Shown here piece by piece: positions 46,016 to 55,550 of a DNA stretch of 64,000 nt. The notes under the pieces were generated by a model, which saw only the letters and a program-made list of their open reading frames with translations, did no database searches and had not been told where the DNA came from. The stretch covers positions 1,116,001 through 1,180,000 of the forward strand of contig NC_018215.1 of assembly GCF_000219625.1 (NCBI RefSeq). Reading direction: 5' to 3'. A program made the translations under genes and the position numbers. Each line of letters opens with the position of its first letter. The first letter of the stretch is position 1. Source of the DNA: Zymoseptoria tritici IPO323. Lineage: Eukaryota > Ascomycota > Dothideomycetes > Mycosphaerellales > Mycosphaerellaceae.

Positions 46016-48176
46016 ACCTATTATTACAGAACAGGAAGTCTATACTATTTACACTAAGGATTAAGATTAGGGCTAGGATGCCTAAGGGCAAGATGCCTAA
46101 CCTCTTACTACTTCTTATCTTTAAGAAGTAGAGAACATATTTAATACTATATAGAGAGAGAGAAACTAAGCCTCCCTTTTAATATCTTAGGGGGAGCAAA
46201 TATTAGGTTAGGATATACAGTCCTAGGATAACTAATATAAGTAGTCTAAACCTAATTAGCTAGAGGCTACTAAGTATAAAGAAGCCTCCTAGCTAGCTTA
46301 GAGGGAGCATATTTCTAAGGAAACAGGAAGTCCTAAGGGATTCTAAGGAAGTCCTAAGGGATTCTAGGAGCAGGCTAATACCTTATTAATATAGCTATAA
46401 TATTAAGTATTAGCAGAGAATTGCCCTAAAAGGGAAGACCTCTAAGATTATACTATAACTCCCTTTCTAGATATTTATATTATAGGAAAGAGGAAAGTAG
46501 GGAGAAGCCCTAAGAGACCTAAGAAATTAGGTAATAAAGCAAGTCCTAAAAGCTTAGGCACATTTAGACTTTTAAGAAGTAGAAGATTAGTTATAAGAAA
46601 AGACTATAGCAAGATCTAGAAGATAGGACTTAAAGTAACAAATCCTAATCTGTCTAATCCTAAGACAGTTAAGGAAGCTCTCTCTAGATCTAACTATAAG
46701 GAATAGGAGAAAGCTATTATTAAGGAAGCTAAGTTACTTAAGTCTACAGGATGCCTTAAATAGAAACTTATTAGCACCCTCCTTAAGGGGAGAGTCCCTC
46801 TTATAGGGAAATAGGTCTTTAAGATTAAGATGCTCCTAGATAGAACTATAGAGAAGTATAAGGCTAGATAGATAGCTAGGGGATTTACATAAAGGAAGGG
46901 ACTTAACTATATTAATACCTTTGCTCCTACCCTAAGAGCTGCAATAGGGAGAATACTTCTGTCCCTCTTAGTTAACTTTAGCTAGAAGAGGAGATAAGTT
47001 AATATTAAGACTACATTCCTAAATCTAAACCTAGATAAGCAGATCTTTATTAAGCTACTAGAGGGAGCTTATCTCTTTAAGAAAGATGCCTACAAGTATA
47101 TTATATATATTAAGAAAGGACTATATAGGCTTAAGCAGGTAGCTGCTCTCTAGTACTACGATACTATAGATACTCTTTAAAAGCTTAGTCTAACAAGAAC
47201 TGTTAGTAATACTTGCCTCTTTTAAGGGAAAGGCATCCTTATTCTCCTTTATATAGATAACTTCTAGATCTTTAGATAGTTAGACTATAAGATTAACAAG
47301 CTAATTAAGGGATTAGAGCAGAAGTATATAATTAAGGTTATTAATACTAATGTCTTTCTTAGACTTTACCTAAAGGAAGGGAAAGATAGCTCTATATCTG
47401 TCTCTTAGGAACACTATTCTAGAGACAAACTTTAAGGATATAGTCTTAGTAATGCAAAGAGTGTTAAGTACCCCCTTAACACCCTTCTTAAACCCCTTTA
47501 GGATAAGGGAACAAAGGAGGACTATAATCTCTTTAATAAGATTATTAGGGAACTACAACATCTGTTAAACTATACTAGACTAGATATTAGTTTTGCTATT
47601 AACTACTATGCAAAGTTCCTTTAGAACCTAGGACCTTTATATATTTAGGTAGCTAAACATATTTAGAGATATGTTGCAGGCATAATTAACAAGTGCCTTA
47701 TATATAGGAAAACTAAGAAGCAAATTTAGATTAAAGCATTCTTAGACTCTAACTTTGCTAGTAATCCTAGTATATCTAGGTCTACCTTAGGAATGCTCTT
47801 TAAAATTGCAGGAGGCCTAGTTATTTAGAGATCTTAACTGCAAAAAGAAGTAGTGCTATCTAGCACTAAGGTAGAGTACCTCTCTCTTACTAAGGCAACA
47901 AGAGAAGTAAATTAGGTAAGGAATCTTATTAATAAGCTCTAGCCCTTTACCTAGGCTAAAAGCATCTCTACTATCCTTATTAAAGTAGACAATTAATTAG
48001 CTATTAGCCTTGTAGAAAACTATGCTAACTCTAAAAGATTAAGATATATCTCTCTTAGGAACTATTACTACAGAGAGTAATATAACAAGGGGAGTATTAA
48101 GGTAGAGTTTGTAAGGACAGATATGCAGCTTGCAGACTATCTAACAAAACTAAAATCCCTAAACACTATCCTCTAA
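46016..48176 (+). pseudogene. Copia reverse transcriptase / RNase H relic
   Basis: One frame runs from an acidic Gln/Asp-rich linker (about 46.03 kb) through RT to RNase H with only RIP-type stops. Recognisable blocks are EAKLLKSTG, ARGFT-RKGLNY, NTFAPTLRAA, FIKLLEGAY, GLYRLKQ, LLYIDN (the RT YVDD site, last Asp now Asn), DSNFASNP and the end LADYLTKLKS. The order is standard for Ty1/Copia. Sequence for protease and integrase, normally about 1.3 kb between gag and this linker, is not present on either side of the LINE. Confidence 0.9.
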
Positions 48177-48249
48177 TATATAGATCTATAAATCTAGCAA
48201 AAAGATACTTATATGTCTATATTAGGCAGCTAACATAGATATATAAGAG

Positions 48250-48322
48250 AGGCTAATATAGGAATTAAACCTGTAACCTTCTAATTTGTAGTTAGAAATT
48301 ATACTACTAGACTAACTAGCCC
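48250..48322 (-). pseudogene. tRNA-Cys-like relic inside the retroelement
   Basis: Exactly 73 nt with acceptor arms GGGCTAG / TTAGCCT, a D-arm segment resembling GTCTAGTAGTATAAT, anticodon arm TCTAA-CTACAAA-TTAGA and T-arm ACAGG-TTTAATT-CCTAT. The anticodon now reads ACA. Reversing single TpG-to-TpA or CpA-to-TpA changes restores paired stems and anticodon GCA (Cys). It is non-functional now. It lies between RNase H and the 3' LTR, on the strand opposite to the Copia genes. Confidence 0.7.
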
Positions 48323-49389
48323 TTAATAAGAAGAGGGAAATTACTCTTAAATTTATACCTTAATACCTGCATTCCTACCTAAGAAGGATTCCCTCCCTAG
48401 AATTACACTATTTTATTTGTTACAAAACTAAGAAGTATAATACTTAGAACACTTATTTTATTCTTATCTATATAAAGGAAAGGAGGTAACTACATACCTT
48501 TACAAAAGTATCTAAGAAACTATAAGAAAAACACCTAGCTAAAAGAAGACTTTTTTATAAAAACCTAAAAGCATTAGAGTATGTCCTAGAACCTGCAGCC
48601 TGCCCCTCTAGACTACTACTAAAAGACTAAGCTAATTCCCCTAGAATCTTAACTTAAAGCCTAGGAGAATATTAGTTTCTATTAGGGAAGAAGGGATTTT
48701 AAGGAGAATATATACAGGATGCTATACTACTAACTACTGCTTTATCTCTGCCTTATTAGAGCTTAATATTTAGCTAAGAGGAGTTTAGTTATAGTATAAT
48801 ACAAATTCCTAAGGATTAGGAGTTGTTAGACTAGGGTAGTTTTCTACTAGGAAGGCCTACTCCCTTAGGTTATATAGCTCCTCTATTACTATATTAATAA
48901 GGTCTGTAGTAAGGAGATCCTTATTAAGCTTAGCTATAAACCTATTAAAGTAAGCTATAAAAGAGAAGGGACCCTAAGCCCTAATATTTACTCTGTTATA
49001 GTATCTATTTATCTCTCCTCTAATAAGTTAATATATAGTCTAATATACTACAGAACTATCTTTATAGATCTATAGGAGATCTCTACTACTAATAGCTCTT
49101 GCTTTATCGATAACTTGCTAGAAGGTTTTCCTAGGGACGGAGAAAGCTGCTCTTCTTCTAGAAGCTATAGCTAGTAATATAGATTATATTATTAATAGCT
49201 ATAAGGGATAGATAATAGATTAGCTAATAAATTAGCTAAATAGATAAGAAGTATAGATTATAAAGTAGAGGAATAAAAAAGCTAGAAGAAGATGCTTTTT
49301 AACAAGCTAAAGCCGAGCATTAGTTACGTAGTAGGTAAATACCTGCTATATTTAGGTAACAGATAGCTCGTAATAATACAGCTGCCGAT
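48323..49389. other. Non-canonical Copia 3' segment
   Basis: Over 1 kb between RNase H and the 3' LTR, much longer than a usual Copia 3' leader. It contains the antisense ORF relic at 48785-49168; the rest shows nothing recognisable. Confidence 0.5.
48785..49168 (-). pseudogene. Unidentified antisense ORF relic in the Copia 3' region
   Basis: 128 codons in one minus-strand frame. The first codon is ATA, which fits a RIP-altered ATG, and the product begins (M)ASRRRAAFSVPRKTF. The seven internal stops I count are all TAG/TAA at positions where CAG, CAA or TGG would fit. Legible segments include VIDKARAISSRDLL, GEINRYYNRVNIRA and GPFSFIAYFNRFIAKLNKDL, a convincing coding pattern that is unlike gag or pol. 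The frame continues left of 48785 for about 100 further codons with the same kind of stop, so the true end is uncertain. I do not recognise the family. Confidence 0.6.
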
Positions 49390-49396
49390 AGGGGAG
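49390..49396 (+). other. Polypurine tract
   Basis: AGGGGAG lies immediately before the 3' LTR, the position and composition of a plus-strand priming site. Confidence 0.65.
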
Positions 49397-49567
49397 TGTT
49401 ATAGATTATTAGACTAACTATTAGTAAAGTGCACATAACTAGTGCTAAGGCATTCCTATATACAGATAGCTAAAGTAAGAATCTCATACTTAAGATTCTC
49501 TCTGCACGACAATATATACCTGCTAATCAGAGGTCTTCTTCCACTTAGCTTAAGTCCAATCACAACA
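49397..49567 (+). repeat. 3' LTR (171 bp)
   Basis: Pairs with 39683-39853. This copy carries T or A at all nine differing sites in its first 66 bp and keeps C at all eight differing sites in its last about 80 bp, the mirror image of the 5' copy. It ends CACAACA, 110 bp from the stop of the neighbouring dehydrogenase gene. Confidence 0.95.
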
Positions 49568-49677
49568 CTATGGATGTGAAGTGAACTGTGCGTGGACTTC
49601 GTCTATCATGCGTTCATTTCATTATCGAGGCTATCTCTACTGACCTCTGAGAAAACCATCTCTCATCATCCTCCCAC

Positions 49678-51195
49678 TCAATATCTCGTCAGCGCCGGAC
49701 TTCCAGCGCAAGGCGGCGCCGAGAACTTCGTCTCAACATACACCTTCTGCATGCCATCCTCCTTCTTATCGAACTTGTAGTACACCTTGGCCATATCGTC
49801 CATGCTGACACGGTGCGTCACCATCTTCAATGGATCAATCTCGCCCTTTTGGATCCTCTTCAACAGGTCCTCCCAGTAGTAGTGCACCGGCGCTTGGCCA
49901 TTGCCGATGAATCGAATGCCTCGCTCCATGATGCTACCGATGTTGAAGTTGTTGGTGTAGCCGACGTACACACCCGTGATTCCGACTCGGCCGTAGTTCT
50001 TCACGGACTCGATCATTTCGTTCAGAATCTCCGACGTATCCGTCTCCAATCCGGCGGCGAGTTGCACAGCATGGAACCATCCCTTGGGGTACTCGCCAGC
50101 CACGCACTCGAGCGCGACATCAGGCCCATGACCGCCGCACATCTCCTTGAGTTTTGTGACCACGGCTTTCGTGCCCTTGAGCTCTGAGAAGTCGACCGTC
50201 TCGCATTTCGGGTACTGCTTCTTGACGTAATCCAGTCTCCAGTTGCAGTCGATGACAATGACCCGGCTAGCACCGTTGATCCAGGCAAAGTCGGCTGCCA
50301 TTTGGCCGATTGGACCGGCGCCCCAGACAGCTACGACATCGCCCTCCTTGACGCCGGTATCAACGACGCAGTTCCAGCTTGTTGAGACGACGTCGGAGAG
50401 GAAGAGACCCTTTTCGTCGGGAACATCGTCGGGGAGCTTCAAGAGGTTGACGTCGCCGTAGGGTACGCGAGTGTACTCTGCTTGGCCGCCGGCGAATCCA
50501 CCTGTGAAATGGCTGTACCCGAACATACCGGCCTAAATAGTGAAGAGTAAGGTCAGACGAGGTTTTGCAGCAGATGAGATATGGCGTAGGCTGTGAGACA
50601 ACGCTGGACCGGACTGCCAGCCTCATTATTCGACGAAGAGCTTACCGTGTTACCACCATACATCCCATGCTCAATCGTATTGCTATTCGTCTTCTCACAC
50701 TGAGACGACAGCTTCTTCTTGCAATACATGCAATCTCCACATGCGATCTGGAAAGAAGCCACCACACGATCGCCCTTCTTCAGACCAGTGACAGCGGAAC
50801 CCATCTCGTCGACGATGCCGCAGAATTCGTGGCCCAGAATGTCACCTTTGCGCATTTCCACGACTGTGCCGTGAAGGAGATGAAGATCGGAGCCGCAGAC
50901 TGTGCTGCCAGTGACCTTGACGATAACATCGCGGTCTTCAACGACGATGGGACGAGGGACGGTGGCTGGCGAAATCGTTATTAGCGGGGTGTATTTGGAG
51001 GTTTGTAGGTGAACGGATTGCCATACCAACTTCAACACTGTTCTTCCCCTGCCAGACAAGAGCTTGCATGGTCTCAGTTGGGTGGCCATATTTCGCACGG
51101 TCCTGGCCTGGGTTCGTGATATCCTGTTCAGTCGTCGCATTATCGCGATGTCCGAGCAGCTTTTCCGCCTGGTAAGCAGCTTGTGAGAGAGCCAT
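49678..51195 (-). CDS. Zinc-dependent MDR alcohol/formaldehyde-type dehydrogenase
   Basis: Three exons (51195-51027, 50965-50646, 50532-49678) with introns of 61 and 113 bp give 447 aa. The catalytic zinc site is visible (TVCGSDLHLLHG, GHEFCGIVDEMG), as is the four-Cys structural zinc lobe (CGDCMYCKKKLSSQCE) and the NAD-binding VWGAGPIGQMAADFA. A short N-terminal extension of about 45 residues precedes the fold. The family resembles the formaldehyde dehydrogenase-like branch (substrate-binding insert around GEYPKGWFHAVQL); the actual substrate is not predictable from sequence alone. The C-terminal KFSAPPCAGSPALTRY resembles no targeting signal I know. The 3' end lies close to the retroelement, but the frame and stop are intact. 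Confidence 0.9.
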
Positions 51196-51956
51196 GATTG
51201 TGATGTGAGTTGGGCAGTGGTTGGTGTTGATGAAGAAGAAGAAGAGAAATGCTTCGAGGAATTGGAAGCTGCTGCTCTCGCTTCTTACCTTCCAAGCATT
51301 GTTTGGTGATCGTACCCGCAATTCCGTCGTCTTTCACGCATCAACACCACTTTTCTAATCCCCACGTCATGATGAGGCAACCACGACGAACAACGGAGTC
51401 CGCATCCCAGTAGCGATCCTCCAAGGTTCGTTCACACCTCGCGTTATCATGCTTCGTTGGTTGTCCTCGACTGGTCGCATGGTGGTTCAGATGTATGACG
51501 CTGCTGCGATGGACACCGCGTCGTTGTCGCTCGCTTCAATGCACGGAGTGGAGAGGAGTGCTGATGGAGGGGCATGGAGGGGCAGGCTCGTGCGACGTCG
51601 GCATATCGAGTGGGTGTCTGCAGCGACCTGCCGACTCTTCTATGCCGCTATTCATGAATCGTGTTGGTGAGATTTGACGCAGGTCGGCGGAGTGATGTGA
51701 AGTTCTTTCCCATGTGGCGAGCGGGGTGGACTCCGATAGCATCGATGCGGCTGAACCTTGTTGGTGGACGGAGTGAGTGGAAGCATTCAGGCATTCCAGG
51801 TCAGGCATTCGAGATGGTGGATTTGGTACAGACAAAAGACTGGAGGGAACCGAGACGGTCTATATGCCAGATATTGGACATCAAGGTCATGCACCGGGTA
51901 TCCCTCTTATCTAACAATTATCGTCTCACGCCTCGACCGCACCCAGCGCAAGCTAT
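51196..51956. other. Intergenic, dehydrogenase promoter / DUR3 3' flank
   Basis: 761 bp with only short motif-free ORFs. Confidence 0.5.
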
Positions 51957-54376
51957 TCATCTCACCTCCACCTCCGGCGACGGACCACTCTTCTCTCCTC
52001 CTTCGCTCTTCTCCTCCTCCTCGCTCTGAACAACACTCGGCCGACCATGATGCACAGCCGGTCTACCCCTCCCCGTGACATCCAAGAAAATCGACTTGCA
52101 CGTCCTCGCACTCGTCCGTCGGCCTTCCCACAGTGGATAGACTCCCACACACATCGCCGAGCAGAACAGCCAGAGGATACCTAAAGACCATAGTCAGTAC
52201 TTGATCTTGTGGGCGAATCATGGAACTCGACATGACTTACCAACCGCCACCCAACCCGTAAAGAATTTCTTGCTGAAAATGTATCCGCTGCCGTACAGCG
52301 GCATCGGCCACAGCACAAGCAGGATGAGCGTCATGGCAACCGTCAGCGTCCTCGCAATCTTCGCCGCGCGCTGGAGTTTCCTCTGCTCCGCTTCTTCCTC
52401 TTGCACACTCCGACTCGTCTGTCCAGGAACCAGCTCAACATCCACATCCGCGTCTGCCACGAGATCCGAGTCGTCGCCTTTGCGGATCGCTTTCATGGAC
52501 ATCCAGTCGTACTTCTGCGTCTTGAAGGCAAGCGTGAGGACTGGGATGAAGATGACTGGAGCCAGTAGCGAGACTACATTGCCGGCCAACATGGGGTTGT
52601 TGGACCCAGTCGACGCAACGGAGAGATCGCCGTACTGCGACTTGGCAGTCACCAGCCATGCGATAAGAGAGCAGCACAGTGCGAGCGGAGGAGCGAATGT
52701 AGCGGCCGCCCAAGACTGGCGGGACCACAGCAGCGTCAATGAAGCTGGCAAGACCGCGCCGGATATGATGACTCCCATGAGGAGGTAGAGGTAGCCCATG
52801 GAGATGCCAGCGTAATGCAGACCCGTGCTGAATGCCGCCATGCAAGTCGCATAGACGACGCAGGACGTGTGAGACATGTAGATCAACTTCTTCCCGGAAG
52901 CGGCAGGGTTGATGTACGTGGCGTAGATGTCGTAGGTCCAGATGGACGACACGGCGATGAGTTCGGCGGACATGGCGGATGTGACGGCCATGAAGATCAA
53001 CAGGAGAGTGGCGATGGCGCCTCCTTTGCCGAGGAGCGCGACGGCAGCATCGGGGAGGACAAGACCGGCGGAGACATCGGCCGGGTCCATGCGGTTGGGA
53101 TAGGATGGGAAGACGGGATTGTTCTCAAGGGCCAGCGCGGAGAGGCCCATGGTCGTAGCGCAGAGCCAAGGAATGGCAAACCAGGATAGACCACCAGCAA
53201 TGTATCCAGGGAGGGCGTGGACTGGGGAGGCAGCGATCTGGACTCAAGGTTAGCGGATGATCTCCTTTGGTCTGAGATTCGGGTACTCACAGCCTTGTTG
53301 TAGTAACCATTGTCCATGAAAACGGTGCCGAAGTTGCCTACGATGTTGATGACAAAGAAGATAGCGCCCTCCTTGCTCCTCATGGTCAGATAGCTGCCGC
53401 CCGCGTTGCCCTCGACTGGGTGGCGCTCAGAGGCAGCGACCAGGGCATCGTAGACAGCACCTGGACTGCCAAGGATGTTGTTCGTAGCGTACGCCGTGAA
53501 CGCGAAGATGAAGATGATGACCAGGATGACAACGGTGTGAACGTAGTCGGTCAAGAAGGTAGCTAAGTTTGGTCAGTCGTGAGTCAACCATGGCAAACGT
53601 GGAATGGGCGAACCCTTAATTCCTCCAAACATGGTGTAGAGCACCACACCGATTGGCAGCAAGAAGCAGGCGGCGGCTGTTGGCACGCCGCATAGAGAGG
53701 TGACCACAGCGGAGCCTAGGTCATATCAGCTTTGTTCACACGAGTTGTCAAGGATAGACCAACCTCCAGTCAGCAGCATAGCCGTTACCAGAATGTTGGT
53801 CATAAGTCCAAAGACGATGTACACGCCATGAGTAACAGCTCCATATCTCGCTCGAATGACTTCCAAGCTACAAAACGTCAACTCTTCCCTCCCACTCGAT
53901 CTGCAAACAACTTACAAAGTATGAGCATTTGGTGCCTTTCGCTTCAACTCGATCGCCAACGTGGCAAACAAAATCACCTGCACCGTCGCTCCACTCGCAT
54001 ACCAAAATGGACCTGAGACAGTTGGAAATGATAACCGACAACAGGAGATGAAATGAACTTGCCTGAGACGCCGTAGTTGTACGCCACGCTGGAGCTCTGC
54101 AATAGAGTGGCCGCCCAGGTCCAGGAAGACACGACGGCGGAAGAGACAAGACCGGACTTCACGGTTCGTCCGGCGGTGCTGAAGACTTCGGAAGTTTGGA
54201 GTTCGTTGTTGTAGCGTTTGAGGACGAAGGTCGTCAGCATCATGCCGAAGCTGGGAGTCCATTGTTAGGTCTGACCGGAGGCTGTGAAGTTCAAGGTGAG
54301 CTCACGCGAAGAGGAACCCGAGGCCAACGACGATGCCATAGCCCGTAGCCTGGCTGAGGGGAGGAGCGTTCGCCAT
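51957..54376 (-). CDS. DUR3: Urea/H+ symporter Dur3 (sodium:solute symporter family)
   Basis: Eight exons: 54376-54306, 54250-54063, 54012-53916, 53867-53764, 53715-53614, 53562-53291, 53237-52241 and 52180-51957; 684 aa. About 15 hydrophobic segments follow the SSS fold. Family blocks are clear: [80 protein letters not shown] and a tail of charged cytosolic residues. Dur3 is the high-affinity urea (and polyamine) importer of the plasma membrane, usually under nitrogen control. The second intron begins GC (GCAAGT) rather than GT; the frame and protein across it are right. Several GATA-type sites lie upstream. Confidence 0.95.
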
Positions 54377-55550
54377 GGTTGCTTGAGATTGATCAAGCAC
54401 AACGATCGATCTGTGAACCGGCTCGTTGGGACTTTGAGCTCAAGACACGCGGAGACGAGAAGGAGAAGGAGAAAAAGGAAACCGCATGTCCTCAGCACAT
54501 GCAGTCATATATATCCTGGCATATACAATCGCCGTACCTCAAAGTATGAATTAGTGGCCACTGGCCAGCAATGCGGTTCCACCGCCATTCCTTATTTGGC
54601 GAAGATTGTCCTATCGTGCAGGGACAATTGCAGCACAGTTCGTGCGATATGGCCCGGTGTGATTCGACAATTGACTGGCGGCGATAGGGATGGTCGCGAG
54701 ATCGCAGGCTTGTATCTATGCCATGCCGTCCAGGTCTCACTTCCGAGAACCAGCGACAGGGACCGGGAAGCTCCAGCCGCAGCGGCACGGATATCCAAGC
54801 CCAGACCCATGGCGATAAAGCTCGAAGAGGGCTTTGCACATGCGTGGTTGTTACTCGATAGAAATGTGTTTGGCTGGCTGGCTGGTCGTCGATAAGAAGC
54901 TCAAAGATCTGCCGGGGTTGATACAGATAAGAGATGGGGTCGCCGACTCGCACTGATTGTGGGCGAATGAACTGGCGAGTTCAGGGCTTGAGACAACGCG
55001 GAGGGGCAGGAAGGAGGATTGCGGACATGTGCGATAGGAATCGAACGGAGACACCAAAAGGAAGACAGCCTGGACGCGTTGGGCTTGACCTGCTTGACTG
55101 TGCTTCGTCGCTGACATTGCCTCGGTGGAAATGTCGATTCCATGAGTACAAACCGTCGCGCTTCGCCCATGCTCTCACGATTTCGCGTATACTCGAGCTT
55201 ACCACTGATGCCGCAGTCATGCTGTTGAACAGTGACTGCAGTCGTCGAGATGGACGTCACGAGGAGCTCGCCTCTTTTGATGAAGTGGAGGAGCCGACAT
55301 GGGCGAGGGTAAACAGACCGGCTAAATCGAGGCGGACCCTTTTCCAATGGAGGATTTCTGGAGCTCTTTGCCTGCAGTCGTCACTTCCACCACCAACGCG
55401 GCTCCACCACACATTTCCGCTGAGTAGACAATTCTGGCTGAAAGGAAAAGGCGACGTCTTCAAAGCTAAGTGACAGTTCATCTCTCTCCAAGAAGTCTCT
55501 CCTTCACATCCACCATCACCAAACTCTCACACTCACAAACCACCGCCAAC
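54377..55550. promoter_or_regulatory. Divergent promoter, DUR3 / xylitol dehydrogenase
   Basis: 1,174 bp between divergent start codons. HGATAR sites (GATA-factor consensus) are visible at about 54611 (minus strand), 54682, 54856, 54890, 54925 and 55032. The segment just before the dehydrogenase start is CA- and pyrimidine-rich (CTCACACTCACAAACCACC), typical of a fungal leader. Confidence 0.55.

Larger units (their letters stand above)
39683..49567 (+). mobile_element. RIP-degraded Ty1/Copia LTR retrotransposon with nested LINE
   Basis: Both ends are defined by 171-bp LTRs bounded by TGTTGTG...CACAACA-type inverted termini, with a purine tract before the 3' LTR. Plus-strand relics in Copia order are gag ending in one CxxC of a zinc knuckle, a pre-RT linker, RT and RNase H. 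Protease and integrase are absent. A minus-strand Tad1-like LINE (40825-46015) splits it. Interruptions in every frame I followed are TAG or TAA, not TGA, and they sit where CAG, CAA or TGG codons are expected: the C-to-T in CpA signature of RIP, a premeiotic defence of ascomycetes. No ORF of 60 codons survives between 39.75 and 49.59 kb. Confidence 0.95.

Noticed and set aside
39750..49590. Possible alternative genetic code (coding frames full of TAA/TAG but no TGA)
   Set aside because: The flanking host genes use the standard code, and the stops sit where CAG, CAA or TGG codons belong in known retroelement proteins; RIP explains it fully.
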